NCBI GenBank assembly: GCA_964036195.1
Contig: OZ038460.1
Span: 14,821,504 to 14,885,503 of the forward strand
Direction of reading: 5' to 3'
DNA from: Sphaerolaimus hirsutus
Lineage: Eukaryota; Nematoda; Chromadorea; Monhysterida; Sphaerolaimidae
DNA: 64,000 nt
The position numbers and the translations under genes were made by a program. Below, piece by piece: positions 34,042 to 46,193 of this stretch (positions are counted from its first letter, which is position 1; the number at the start of each line of letters is the position of its first letter). The notes below the pieces were generated by a model, which saw only the letters and a program-made list of their open reading frames with translations, was not told where the DNA came from and searched no databases.

Positions 34042-34259
34042 TAGGTATAATTAATGAATTATGATTAAAGTCACGGTGCAAACGTACGTACGTAGGCACA
34101 GTGCCACACATAGAAAAATGTCATCTAATATGTCATACATAAAATAAAAATTTAGTCAAATGTCGTGTAAAATATTGTCGCCCACGTAAGCTCAGTAATT
34201 AAATGATACACATGTACATCTTAATTTTTCACTGTCGGAACCGGGAGTCGTCTTATTTA

Positions 34260-34752
34260 CCGTATTTCTTCCAATAGAAAAGCACCGTTCTATCTTTTCA
34301 TCAACGTTTTTACCTGCCGTTCTATTGGAGGTGCCGTTCTATTGGAGGCTGCCATTCTATTTTTGCAACAATTTTTTTAATAAATTTTTTCATTTGAACA
34401 TAGTATTTTAATGATGAAACGTGAACAACATTTTAATATCAGAGCATCAAGTCAGACAAAACCAAATGTGAAAACAACCCTGAATCATAGTTCTGAACAG
34501 TTAACACCACATATTTTTCTAACAATTTTGTGTTTTGGCACTTTTCCAACGTAAACTGTAGCTGCCATTCTAAGGAGGTGCCGTTCATTCGGAGGCTGCC
34601 GTTCTATTGGAGGCTGCCGTTATATTGTTTTTGTGAGTGCAAAAATGTGTCAAAACCTGCCGTTCTATTGGAGGTCCCGTTCTATTGGAGGTGCCGTTCT
34701 ATTGGATGTGCCGTTCTATTGGAGGTATGTCGTTCTATTTGAAGAAATACAG
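34260..34752. mobile_element. CCAATAGAACGGCA-type CCGTA MITE, intact
   Basis: TA-flanked CCGTATTTCTTCCAATAG ... GAAGAAATACAG, with about 17-18-bp CCGTTCTATTGGAGGTG units. Copy B's homology to copy A ends within this array (about 34680). Confidence 0.88.
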
Positions 34753-34863
34753 TAAACACATTTGTGTCGTGATTGTGGATCCCTTCTGTGTGCAATGATT
34801 GATGTAGTTTTATGTTCCATTTCAAACTTATTTAATTGTGATAATGTGAGACATTCGAGAGTT

Positions 34864-35653
34864 CAGGTGCCGGTTCCGCAAGTGGACAAGGTAAGAGTTA
34901 AAAGTTAAGAGTTGAGTAAAAAGACAAATGGCGAGTTAAGAGTAAAGTTTAAGTTTAAGAGAAAAGTTAAAGTTTAAGAGAAAAGTTAAAATTTAAGAGA
35001 AAAGTTAAAAGTTGAGTTAAATGTTATGAGTTGAGTTAAAGGTTGAGTTAAAGGTTGAGTTAAAGGTTAAGAGTTGAGTTAAAGGTTAAAAGTTGAGTTA
35101 AGAGTTAAAAGTTGAGTTAAGAGTTGAGTTAAGAGTTGAGAGTTAAGAGACAAGTGGAAAATGATGGTAAAAAATATAAAAAAATAAAAATATGAAATTG
35201 GTATCGATACGGCTGTTCGCTGGCATGGTGCCAATGTTGTATGCACGTCATTTGAAAATAATGTATCCAAAAAAATTATCGCTAAAAAAAGAAAAAAATC
35301 GCCGAATGTTGTTTCGAAATGGCCGTGCAGGGACAAAATATGATTGAAGATCAGCGTATCGCGCTTCTGCAACGAATGACCCATTTGTCTTTTAAATCAA
35401 CTTTTAACTCATCTTTTAACCTTTAACTCAACTCTTAACATTTAACTCAACTTTTGACTCAACTTTTAACCTTTAACTCAACTCTTAACTTTTAACTCAA
35501 CTTTTGACTCAACTTTTAACCTTTAACTCAACTCTTAACTTTTAACTCAACTTTTGACTCAACTTTTAACCTTTAACTCAACTCTTAACTTTTAACCTTT
35601 AACTCAACTCTTAACTTTTAACTCTTAACTTGTCTACTTGCGGAACTGGCCCC
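34864..35653. mobile_element. foldback element of AGTTAAGAGTTG repeats
   Basis: CAGGTGCCGGTTCCGCAAG at the left and CTTGCGGAACTGGCCCCAG at the right are imperfect inverted termini. The arms are tens of GTTAAGAGTTGAGTTAAA units in opposite orientation. A short unique middle (35160-35390) recurs inverted in 40036-40854. Confidence 0.85.
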
Positions 35654-35654
35654 A

Positions 35655-35876
35655 GGTGCCGGTTCCGCAAGTGGAAAAGTTAAGAGTAAAGAGTTAAGAG
35701 TTGATTAAAATGATAAATGATAAGTTAAGAGTAAAGTTAAAAGTTAAGAGTTGAGTAAAATCATTTGTCGTTTTACTCAACTCTTAACTCTTAACTTTAC
35801 TCATAACTTGTCATTTGTTATTTTACTCAACTCTTAAGTTTTAACTCTTAACTTTTCCACTTGGGGAACTGGCCCC
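35655..35876. mobile_element. short foldback element of the same family, in tandem
   Basis: The same termini (CCGGTTCCGCAAGTGG and GGAACTGGCCCCAG) with arms only. It directly follows the preceding element with a shared CAGGTG between them. Confidence 0.8.
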
Positions 35877-36059
35877 AGATCAACCATAAACTTCTCAAAC
35901 AACTTCGGTCTCCTCTCGACGCAACATTTGAAATCAAGGCATTTCATTTGTATTTTGTACTGTGCGATTGTAGCCATTAAACCCATTAACTTAAATCCCA
36001 TTAAACCTTAAAATCCTTTATTCTGATCCCTGAGTTGACTTGAAAAATATTAAGAAATA

Positions 36060-36935
36060 CCGTATTACCTCGAAATACCCACATGGGGGATTATTATTTC
36101 GCCAGCAAAATTTGAGCGGGTGTTTATTCGAGTGGAGTTTTATTATTTCGTCAGAAATTTTCGTAAAGATTGTAGTCAAAAGTAGGCATTTGCATACCCA
36201 AAACAGGTAATAAATGTGTCCAAACAGGATATATTTGGACATAAAAACATAGATACCGTATTTCCTCGAAATACCCCCGGGGGGTTTATTGTTTCAGAGT
36301 GAGAATTTTGAGGGGGGGTTAAACGAGGGGGGGGGTATTTCGAGGGGGGGGTTAATTATTTCGCCAGAAATTTTTTGAAATCCCAGTACTAAAATGTCGT
36401 CTGAAACGTACGCAGACGTCGAAAAATGCAACAAAATTCGCCATTTATAAGACTCTAAAGACATTTATAAGTGTGTAGACGTACAAACACTGTTCTCACA
36501 TAACAGAGTCATCGTTTTTAACATGTGTTCTGCATTGTCGGGATGACAAACCGCAGCCTTTGTCATTTATGTTCTCTATACTCTAAATTTGGGGGGGGGG
36601 GTATTTCGAGGGGGGGGTTTATAAGTTCATAGTGTCCATTTTGAGGGGGGGTATTTCGAGGGGGGGGGTATTTCGAGGGGGGGGGTATTTCGAGGAAATA
36701 CGGTAACTACACAAACTAGTCTATGTGTAGCTGCAATGCAAATTAGCAGTAATATACATCATGTTCACTGCATACATAACGTATTTATTATGTACATGGT
36801 GTACATCATTTCGAAGGGGGGTATTTCGAGGGGGGGGGGTATTATTTCCCCAGCCCATTTTGAGGGGTAGTTAATTCAAGGGGGGGTTAATTCGAGGGGT
36901 GGGTTATTCAATGGGGGATAATTCGAGGTAATGCG
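36060..36935. mobile_element. CCGTATTACC MITE hosting a CCGTATTTCC MITE
   Basis: The outer element starts CCGTATTACCTCG and ends GGTAATGCGG. The inner element 36256-36703 (CCGTATTTCCTCG ... GAGGAAATACGG) sits at a TA inside the shared core of the outer one, with TA on both sides. Many 7-10-bp G runs are separated by TATTTCGA. Confidence 0.82.
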
Positions 36936-37055
36936 GTGGATAGAAAAGTGAACCTTTTGTTCAATAAGCTTACTTGGCCACGGCACTGATCCTACATTCC
37001 GTACGCACATCTGGCATTCCTATGATGTTAATTTGCAGATCAATTTTACGCATTT

Positions 37056-37757
37056 ATGCTGCGATTACAACTCGGGCGTAAAATTGACCAGGCGTAAAAT
37101 TGATTTTTGGGCGTAAAATTAATTACAGGTGAATGGATAAAGAAGGTAAGATGTCCATGGAGGGAAGAATACCTGGAATCATAAAGATATGGCGTTGTAA
37201 TTTCAGTCAAAGAAAGCGCACATGCAGATGTTGATTGTGACCAAAGCTCATCAGTTTATTTTAATTGTATACTCCAGTTACTTTACACCCTGCATGCGTG
37301 GTTCCCGCTGGAAGCGTGCCAATGATTTTTCACACATGCGATTTTGACAGAAAGTTGAAAAAAGTCATTTCTGTTATAACGCTATACGTTAAATTATTTA
37401 CAAAAATGATTATTTTCACATTTTATACAAAAATCACATGCTTTATCATCATTGGCATGCTTCCAACGTGAGACATAACTCAGTGCAAGGGCAGAGTATC
37501 ATGTCCACCGAGTATACTAGAAGTGATAAATTTTGGCGCAAATTTTTTATATTTTACACCCTAATTTTAAGCAACTTACAGCGCATAATTGGACAAATTG
37601 TGCTAAAATTCATAACTCACAGTACGATTAAAATAAACGCATCAGCTTTGGACACAAGGAACGTCTGCATCTAAGCTTTCTTTGACTGAAATAACAATGT
37701 CGTATCTTTATCCATTCATCTTTAATTAATTTTACGCCCGAGCTGTAATCGCAGCAT
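37056..37757. mobile_element. inverted-repeat element, ATGCTGCGATTACA termini
   Basis: ATGCTGCGATTACAACTCGG at the left is mirrored by CGAGCTGTAATCGCAGCAT at the right. GGGCGTAAAATTAATTA and GAATGGATAAAG also occur inverted inside both ends. It hosts the TACTC element 37270-37514. Confidence 0.75.
37270..37514. mobile_element. TACTC MITE at TA
   Basis: TACTCCAGTTACTTTACACC ... CATGTCCACCGAGTA, flanked by TA. Inverted GGAAGCGTGCCAATGAT motifs lie within. Same family as 3969-4158 and 46194-46439. Confidence 0.8.
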
Positions 37758-38045
37758 TACTGGCGACATTTGTTTAAACATAAAAATGAAATACCTCCAC
37801 CGAATTCAAATTTCATCTGACATTTCGCCGGCAAAGTAAATACGTAGCGCGTAATTGCGCACGTATAGTCAGCTATTTTTAATTAAGCAGTATACTTGGA
37901 ATTGGGTCCAGGCGCAACGAAAAGTAACAAATTGTGCCGTCATCACTGATGCGTCCCAGCTTAATAAATGGTCCAGTATCATTTCTCGATTGGCAGACTT
38001 AAGAAAAAGCATCACATTCGCTACTCATGAATAAAATGCGCGTGC
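37758..38045. other. no gene seen
   Basis: Unique sequence without a long ORF or recognised repeat end. Confidence 0.4.
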
Positions 38046-38232
38046 GCGCACTAGTTTACTGTAAAATTTTGGTAAACTCATAAATTAACATTAAACGCAT
38101 TTGAGTTTACCGGAATGAGTTTTTTTAATACCCATCAACTGCAGTTGACAGACACCTCATTCCTGTAAACTCAAATGCATTTAAAGAAGATCTGCTAGTT
38201 TACCAAAATTTGGCAGTAAACTAGTGTGCGCA
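38046..38232. mobile_element. short palindromic MITE (GCGCACTAGTTTACTG)
   Basis: GCGCGCACTAGTTTACTGTA is mirrored by CAGTAAACTAGTGTGCGCA. GTTTACCGGAATGAG and CTCATTCCTGTAAAC pair closer in, around a CAACTGCAGTTG centre. A related copy is 63386-63578. Confidence 0.78.
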
Positions 38233-38457
38233 GCGTCAATGTCAGATAAGAGCGCATGAATTGCTGAACGATGGCGAACTCACTGGAGAACAGTGCTTAA
38301 ATTTTTGAGTGTTTTTTTCTGAAATGAGTTTTAGCATTTCGAATGTTTTCCACAATTGTTTTCGAATACCTAGGTATTTTTTCGGGAAGAAAAACGAATT
38401 CTTTTTGCATTTTATGGGGTGAAAATTCGCAGCTGCGAAAAATTCGAAAATCCTTTA

Positions 38458-38865
38458 CCGTATTTCTCCGTTTATAACACCCGGGGGTTATACAAGATCG
38501 GAGCAATTTTCAGCGAACTTTTTTAAAACTTGTATAACACCCGGGTGTAGGTCAATGGGGGTGCTATACATGGACAAATTTCAAACAGCAAAAAACAGCA
38601 AAAGAAGTGCATAGAAATTCCGTGTTTTTTCATTTTCTAAATACAAACGTTACTACATATTTTTTTGGTTCCCGCGTGCAGCTAATTCAATGGAAAAAAA
38701 TGTGCGTGCGCGCCGGAATTACAATGAATGGCGCCACACACAACATTTAAACCATTCAATTCGAGCCGTTTCTTGAAATCTTTTATAGCACCCCCGGGGT
38801 GCTATAAAACTGTATAACACCCCGGGTGTTATGCACGGGGGGGTGCTATAAACGGAGAAATACGG
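38458..38865. mobile_element. CCGTATTTCTCCGTTTATAACACCC MITE
   Basis: CCGTATTTCTCCGTTTATA ... TATAAACGGAGAAATACGG flanked by TA. It has CACCCGGGGG and GGTGCTATA motifs near both ends. Same terminal logic as the other CCGTA elements but a different repeated payload. Confidence 0.85.
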
Positions 38866-39017
38866 TAAACAATTTTTCGAATTTCTTTTACCATCATTAC
38901 ATATTTAGGTAGATCAACGTAATTAAAATCTGTGAATGGGGTGCAATGATAAAAACAGCCCACTGAACATGGCCACAAACAGAAACAGGAGCAATCAAAA
39001 AAAGTAAAATGCACGTT

Positions 39018-40947
39018 ATACATGGTCCGGCTGAAAAGTCCCCGGGCAGTGCTCGCCATTCGCGCCAGAGGTAAGCTACGGTCATAAAATCTTGACAGGT
39101 TAAGACATAAGGTGTTTTGAGCTTTCACCCAAAATTTCACCCCTCTAGCTCCACCCACTGAGGAACTGTGGGGGTTACAATTTCGGTCATTTTGTACTGA
39201 TGTACAAATGGTGCTCTAGCTCAACGCTGCTTTAAGTTGTGATCATGAAACTTTGGCTAGCGTAAGCCACCAGTGTTGGCAATGTGCTGATAGTATTCAA
39301 CACTGTCATACACAGGGTAAAAGTAATTAAAACATTGCTTAAGGTAAAATTAATATGCAGATCAGGGTGATGTGCAATAAACGTGTGAACTGTGATGGAT
39401 GTTTTTGGTGATCATCTGAGATCATGTTGTATTGCAGTGATTTTAATGTTGTTTTGTTATGTGCAGTAAATGAATTATGTGGATAAAATATCCCTATGTT
39501 TCATTACTAATGTTAGTGTACACATTGTTAGATTCCAATGATTTTTCCCGTGATGCGCAGTGCGCACTCGATCCGTTTCCGCTCTGTGTATTATGTAAGT
39601 GTCAGATAGAGCCCACTTGGGGCATTCGCTGCACTCACCGGACTCTTCAATAAAGCTTCAAAGTCACCCAGTGGACAACTTTCAACATTACCTGTGTTCA
39701 ACAGCAGTGAGTAGACACCAAGGGGGGGCTATATTGAGAAGGAGAGGCAGAATGATGAATTTGGTAGTGAGAGTAGTGACAGTAATGACAATATGGACTA
39801 GCTAAGCTAAGTCATAGCTTGACATAGGATGTCATAGCTAAGGTTGGTTAGTGCTGGCACATTGCCAACACTGGTGGTGACCACTAGCCAAAGTTTCATG
39901 ATCACAACTTAAAGCAGCATTGAGCTAGAGCACCATTTGTACATCAGTACAAAATGACCGAAATTGTAACCCCCACAGTTCCGCAGTGGGTGGAGCTAGA
40001 GGGGTGAAATTTTGGGTGTAAACTCAAAACACCTGGGGCCAGTTCCGCAAGTAGACAAGTTAAGAGTTAAAAGTTAAGAGTTGAGTTAAAGGTTAAAAGT
40101 TGAGTCAAAAGTTGAGTTAAAAGTTAAGAGTTGAGTTAAAGGTTAAAAGTTGAGTCAAAAGTTGAGTTAAAAGTTAAGAGTTGAGTTAAAGGTTAAAAGT
40201 TGAGTCAAAAGTTGAGTTAAAAGTTAAGAGTTGAGTTAAAGGTTAAAAGTTGAGTCAAAAGTTGAGTTAAAAGTTAAGAGTTGAGTTAAAGGTTAAAAGT
40301 TGAGTCAAAAGTTGAGTTAAATGTTAAGAGTTGAGTTAAAGGTTAAAAGATGAGTTAAAAGTTGATTTAAAAGACAAATGGGTCATTCGTTGCAGAAGCG
40401 CGATACGCTGATCTTCAATCATATTTTGTCCCCGCACGGCCATTTCGAAACAACGTTCGGCGATTTTTTCTTTTTTTAGCGATAATTTTTTTGGATACGT
40501 TATTTTCAAATGACGTGCATACAACATTGGCACCATGCCAGCGAACAGCCGTATCGATACCAATTTCATATTTTTATTTTTTTATATTTTTTTACCTTCA
40601 TTTTCCACTTGTCTCTTAACTCTTAACTCAACTTTTAACTCTTAACTCAACTTTTAACCTTTAACTCAACTCTTAACCTTTAACTCAACTTTTAACTTTT
40701 CTCTTAAATTTTAACTTTTCTCTTAAACTTTAACTTTTCTCTTAAACTTTAACTTTTCTCTTAAACTTTAACTTTACTCTTAACTCGCCATTTGTCTTTT
40801 TACTCAACTCTTAACTTTTAACTCTTAACTTGTCCACTTGCGGAACCGGCACCTGGTATCTTAACCTGTCAAAATTTTATTACTGTAGCTTACCCCTAGC
40901 GCGAATGGCGAGCACTGCCCTGGCACTTTTCAGCCGGACCATGTAAA
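39018..40947. mobile_element. large foldback element, CATGGTCCGGCTGAAAAG termini
   Basis: The left arm (39018-39300) is mirrored by 39850-40035 plus 40855-40947; the right arm is interrupted by the 40036-40854 element. The uninterrupted left arm acts as an empty-site reference (AACACC joined to TTATGTCTTAAC). The centre 39300-39850 has no clear ORF. Confidence 0.8.
40036..40854. mobile_element. AGTTAAGAGTTG foldback element nested in a foldback arm
   Basis: CTGGGGCCAGTTCCGCAAG at the left, CTTGCGGAACCGGCACCTG at the right. The left arm carries about five near-perfect GAGTTGAGTTAAAGGTTAAA-type repeats. The middle is the inverse of 35160-35390. The TSD is unclear (CACCT or CACCTG on both sides). 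Confidence 0.82.
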
Positions 40948-41272
40948 TATTAGCTGCTGATGAGTTTTTAATGCTCAATCAGCACATCGGTTTTGTTGCT
41001 CCAACTTTATTAGTCTGTCACGGACCACAAACCTGCAGTTTTGATCTTACATGCAAAAGCACAACACTAATTGGTTCTACGCGCATTGCAAATACTGTCG
41101 CCTCTGACATAAATATATTGAAGGCTTTTCCAAATTCTTTTTTTAGAATAACCTACACATGAAATTCGATGCTTGGAATAAGAATCCAAACAGCTCAAAA
41201 AACTAAATACCAAGGTATATCACAAACAATAATGAGGGGCTGAATCCAATACACGAGGGGCTTATTCAAGAA
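40948..41272. other. no gene seen
   Basis: Unique AT-rich sequence with a 63-codon ORF lacking any coding support. Confidence 0.35.
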
Positions 41273-41480
41273 TAGTGATGGAATTGCGCCAGCTAATGGC
41301 GCCAGGTGGTGCCGTTTCATGGCGTCATTGGCGCTTGGCACTCGCCGCCCTGTTCCCCAATGGCGCTATGGCAACATAATGGCGCTATGGCACCATTGGC
41401 GCTTGGGGGGCCCGTTTCTGTGGTGCCGTTGGCGCCTGACGCACAGTCCTAAAACGGCATCACAAAGGTGTCAACGTGGT
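41273..41480. mobile_element. TAGTGATG/GGCGCC element, one end only, decayed
   Basis: TAGTGATGGAATTGCGCC opens a run of degenerate GGCGCC/GGCGCT motifs. No matching right terminus is found, so it is truncated. Confidence 0.65.
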
Positions 41481-42131
41481 TTCAGTGTGAGTTTAAAAAA
41501 ACCCAGTGAAGTTGAGAAAATCTAATTTTGATTCAAAAATTGCTGAAGTGCACAAGTTACTGCTGTAACAGTTCATTCTACTTATTTATGTTATCATGTG
41601 ATAGAAATTTAAAGGGAATGCTTGTGTTGTAGAGAATTGATGGAATTGATCATTTTTATATGATTGAGAAAGCCAGCAAGGTAATTGTACCAATACCATA
41701 CTGAGGTGGGATACTAGTGTCTGTTGTGATTACCGTATTTCCCACCGGGGGTATATTTTTTCATATTGCAAATTTAGAGAGGCGTTTAAACGAGGGGCGT
41801 TAAACTTTAAACGAAACACTACCAAAAATGTTATCGTTAATAAAATAAAATAAAAATACAAATGAAGAAAAAATGATTTCAGTAGATAAACGTGCGTTAT
41901 TTGTTTGTTCACGACTCCACCATCAACTAGGCAACAAATAGATAACATACTGAGCGTGTCTAATAAAGTATATTTTGTATTTAAATACAATTTGTCGACT
42001 AAACCGGAAATGCGACGAGAGTCTGCAATGGCAATCTATCAGCGGACGGGGTGGCTGAAGCGCCCTTATTTGCAGTTCCATTTGTACAACAAATTACATT
42101 TGCACACCGCTGTATCGAGCGCGTGGACCTA
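41481..42131. other. no gene seen; CCGTATTT fragment at 41733-41815
   Basis: A decayed left end (CCGTATTTCCCACCGGGGG) after TA. The rest is unique AT-rich sequence. Confidence 0.4.
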
Positions 42132-42593
42132 CCGTATTTCCTCGAAATACCCCCCCCGGGGGGTGATTGTTTCATAGTGGTCCCGAGAGGGGGGGGGGGG
42201 TAAACGAGGGGGGGTATTTCGAGGGGGGGTTATTATTTCGCCAGAAATTTTTTCAAATCCTAGTACAAAATCGTCGTTTGTGATGTACACTGGGGTAGAA
42301 AAATGCATCAATAACTGACATGTATAGACTCCTTAGACTAATAGTAGTACGTAGATGTTATAAACACTGTTCTAACGTGATTACGACATGGTTTTAACGT
42401 CTGTTCTGCATTACGCAGAACACAAACTGCAGTATTTGTCATGTACGTTCACTTTACACTCAATCTGGGGGGGGGTATTTCGAAGGGGGGGGGTGATTGT
42501 TTCATAGTGGTCTCGAGAGGGGGGGGGGGGGGGGGGTTCAAACGCGGGGGGTCTGTATTTCCAGGGGGGAGGGGGTATTTCGAGGAAATACGG
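42132..42593. mobile_element. CCGTATTTCC MITE with C and G tracts
   Basis: CCGTATTTCCTCGAAATA ... TATTTCGAGGAAATACGG flanked by TA. One G run exceeds 15, and TCATAGTGGTC motifs lie on both sides of the core. Confidence 0.82.
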
Positions 42594-43369
42594 TATCCAT
42601 TGATATAGACCGGGATACAGTGAGCATGTAGGTTTTTTATAATATTTATTGGTATATTTAGGCTTGAACGAGATCGGTATATATTTGCCTGCACGTTTCC
42701 GGCCCTGTGCCTGTAGACATGTGCCCGCTCGGCACGTAGGTAAAATATAGCTCAATAGGTATATAGGCAGCCATGTGTATATCCTAGAATCACGATTTTA
42801 AGGTGACAATTGACAAAATGGAACAAGAATTAACCATTTTGAGTGAAAATTTGGGAAAATTTTGCTCCACGTAAATAGGTAAATAGCTGAACGATTTGGG
42901 GAAAAAGTAGCCCAAAAATTTGCCTCGGGATAGCTGAGCGGACCTCCGGAATAGATAGGTAGCTGGCCAATTTGTAAGGGTGGAGGGGGGGGCAGTTCCC
43001 CCATTGGAGACCCCTGCAACGGGTCTACATGCCGAGCGGGTTTACATGCCTACGGAGCCTACGTCCGCGTTTCCGCCAAGAAGCCGGCACATTAACACCA
43101 TCGCGGGGAAACGAATGGAATGTTTCAAGTATCTTGTCTCCATCCCTTGAGACCTCGTGACATTGCAAAAAAGTTAACGCGCATCTCGCTTGTAATAAGC
43201 TTGGTAAGCACACCCAATGGCCAATGCACAGCACAGGAAGTTAACTCTGCCGTACGGGAGAGGAGTACATTATGGAAGTTGTTTATCAATTCGTTGAATG
43301 TACGTTACGTGCTACACACTCTTTTCAGGCATAGTGTGCTAAATATAAATAGGTAGGTAGATAGCGTCG
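42594..43369. other. no gene seen
   Basis: 42830-42990 resembles the stretch after 10235 (GCTCCACGTAAATA and TTTGCCTCGGGATAGCTGAG), so a diverged shared repeat is likely. The remainder is unique. Confidence 0.35.
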
Positions 43370-43613
43370 GCGGACATGATACTCTGCCCTCGCACTCATT
43401 TATGTCTCACGTTGGAAGCGTGCCAATGATGATAAAGCATGCGATTTTTGTATAAAAGATGAAAAAAGTCATTGTTGTGAGTAACTTAACGTATAGCGTT
43501 ATAACAGCGATGACTTTTCTCAACTTTGGAAGAAACTAGCATGCGAAATAATCTCGTTAGCACGTTTCCAGCGGAACCACGCGGGCAGGGCGTAAAGTAA
43601 CTGGAGTATAGTT
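43370..43613. mobile_element. TACTC-type MITE, left end decayed
   Basis: ACATGATACTCTGCCCTCGC and GGCGTAAAGTAACTGGAGTA match the family of 46194-46439. The leading TACTC is not preserved. Confidence 0.65.
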
Positions 43614-43903
43614 TCAATTATCGGCCAATAATGGCCAATTTACAACACAAACAGTACACAATATAGACTTTGGCATGGTGCCATTTGTTGCCTTGGTCAA
43701 ACTGCAAATATTTCTTTGGGTAAATACGCAAAAATAAATAATAAATGGCAAATACGCAAATGTACTCTTGAATTTCAATGGGCAGGTGAAAATTTTTATA
43801 AAAGCGACAGTTTGTTTGACCTGTCTGATTCATTATATCTGTCATATCGTATTTCTTCGACTAATGCCCCCCCCCCCCGCTGTAATAATCCCATAGTCTC
43901 AGT

Positions 43904-44251
43904 CACAGCAAAAAATAGATCCGTGAAGCGTGTGGAAGCGGGCTGGATGCGCGTGAAGCGGCGCGCTTCCACACGCTTCCACCAACATCACGAGATTCTG
44001 GGTGAAGTGTCTTCCACACGCTTCACCAAGCTTCACCAGGCGCTTCACGCGCATCCAACCATGTGGAAGACACTTCATGCCGCTGGCGCTTCCACACGCT
44101 TCCCCCGCGTATAAATTTGCGTGGGAGCGCCATATTAAGAAGTGTCTTCACGCATTTTTTTCGTGATGTGTGTGGAAGCGCTCGGGAAGTGTTGGCGTGA
44201 AGACACTTCCCGACGCTTCACCGCGCATCCACACACCCATTTTTTGCTGTG
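43904..44251. mobile_element. palindromic element, CACAGCAAAAAAT termini
   Basis: The same termini and GAAGCGTGTGGAAGCG repeats as 10675-11057, at an unrelated site, confirming that this is a dispersed family. Confidence 0.82.
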
Positions 44252-44336
44252 AGTGAGATGAAAACTTTTTCTTTTTTCCTTCATTGTATTGATTGCAATT
44301 CTGTTCATCATTATTCACGTAACTTGAAACTTTGAT

Positions 44337-45213
44337 TACCTTATTTCTTCTAGAACAGCGTTACAGCATACATCCGATAGAAGGGCATTTCCAATTAAAC
44401 GGCAGGTTTTGGCACGTTTTAACGCTCACGAAAACAATAAAACGGCACCTCCAATAGAGCGGCAGATTTTGGCACGTTTTAACGCTCGCAAAAACAAAAG
44501 GACGGCAGCCTCCAATTGAACAGCAGTCTCCAATAGAACGGCAGTTAGAAATTGCATTGGAAGAGGGCAAAAACAAACACAAAAATGGAGAAAAAACTAA
44601 ATTATTGGAACGTTTTTGAGCTCAGGAAAAATAGAACGGCAACCTCCAATTGAACAGGTAGCAGTTTAGTTGGAAGCATGCCAAAAATAGATACTGTTTT
44701 TCTTCTAATAGAACGGCATACCTCCAATAGAACGGCACCTCCAATAGAACGACAGGTTTAGGATTTTTTGACACTCACGAAATAAATAGAACGGTAGCCT
44801 CCAATAGAACGGCACCTCCAATAGAACGGCAGGTTGAGGATTTTTTGGCACTCACGAAATAAATAGAACGGCAGCCTCCAATAGAATGGCACATCCAATA
44901 GAACGGCAGGTAGAAATTACGTTGGAAGAGTGCCAGAACACACAAATATTAGAAGAATGGGTGGTAAGAACATCCAAGGTGTTCAGAACTATGATTTGGG
45001 TTTTTCACATTTGGTTTTGTTTGAATTGATGCTCTGGTAGGAAAAATGTTGTTCATTTTTCATTAAAAACACTGTGTTTAAATGAAAAATGTCTGAAAAA
45101 TATTGGTGAAAAAATAGAACGGCAGGCTCCAATAGAACGGCACCTCTAATACAACGGCAGTTAAAAAAGTTGACGAAAAATTGAGCGGCACTCTTCTATT
45201 AGAAAAAAAACGG
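44337..45213. mobile_element. long CCAATAGAACGGCA-type CCGTA MITE array
   Basis: Opens with a decayed CCTTATTTCTTCTAGAAC and ends TATTAGAAAAAAAACGG before TA. It contains about 20 AATAGAACGGCAxCTCC units in three clusters separated by AT-rich spacers. More decayed units lie at 45393-45470. Confidence 0.75.
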
Positions 45214-46193
45214 TATATACCTTAAGCTATACATAAAAATGTAGGGTGAGTATAAGACCTTCATTCATGTGTAACATTCAAATCATTCAAATAGATATTA
45301 AATTTAAAATCAATGCTCTGATTTTAAAGTATTGCTTACATTCCATTTAAAACAAAGCTGTGCAAATGAATACCTATGCATAAAAAATATAGAATGGCAG
45401 CCTCAAATAGAGCGGACCTTCAATAACAACGGCAGGTAAAGAAGTGAACAACAAAAATTACAACGGCGCCATTTTATTACTTTTCCTGTTCATTTTTATT
45501 ATTCATGTTTCTTCATCGATTCTAATAGTGAAGAATAAATTGCATGCTTTGGAGCATTTTAGTGAAGTGCTCTACAATATTTACAGCTAGCATTGAAAAA
45601 ATGTTTGGGTTGAAAAATTTAAAAATACCTGTTCAAGAATGTACAAAAATAGAACTTTGCTAAATACGTAAATATTTTTCCATAATTTTTAAGAATTGCC
45701 TTTTTCATTATAACTATTTTCTTTTTGATATTTCCAAGTTCTCAAAGATTTTAAAAATAAGAGAAGATATTAAAAATATCACATGAGATATTTCTCAAGA
45801 TAACCATTTTGTATTTCCGTTTACAACCGACATTTCGTAATTATATCATAATATTATTTTCCTTTTCATGTGATTTCGTGCTCTTCACCAGTGATGGCTG
45901 ACGCCGGTAGTTTTGAAAAATGTAATTAGGTAACAATATTTATCTGTTTATTATGTGTCTGTGTAGTGTGTAAATGTAAATAACATTAGAAGATTACTAA
46001 ATACATTTTCGACATATGGCAGCTACCGTTACAAAAACGGGCGTTTTTCAGAAATGACAATTAGGTAAATTTAATCTACCAAAATCCAGCCAAAAAATAA
46101 AATACTTTTAAATCTCACTGAAAAACGCAGAGAAAATAGTAATAAATATAAAACTAAAAGATTTTTATATATTTTCTTCTCATAAAATAAGTA
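45214..46193. other. AT-rich, no gene seen
   Basis: Apart from a few decayed AACGGCA units near 45400-45470 I see no repeat end, ORF or splice-supported exon. Confidence 0.4.

Larger units (their letters stand above)
19794..34680. repeat. large duplicated block, copy B
   Basis: Direct-orientation counterpart of 693-14423. It is longer because it alone contains elements 21481-21903, 25201-26268, 28044-28941 and 31867-32777. It lacks the four copy-A-specific elements. Coding-like segments differ by few substitutions plus a frameshifting 8-bp insertion near 24678-24690. Confidence 0.95.

Noticed and set aside
35079..35384. Minus-strand ORF of 101 codons with a hydrophobic centre
   Set aside because: Lies in the middle of a foldback element and ends in repeat-coded SLNSQLLTQLLT; the same middle at 40336-40569 is not conserved as a reading frame.
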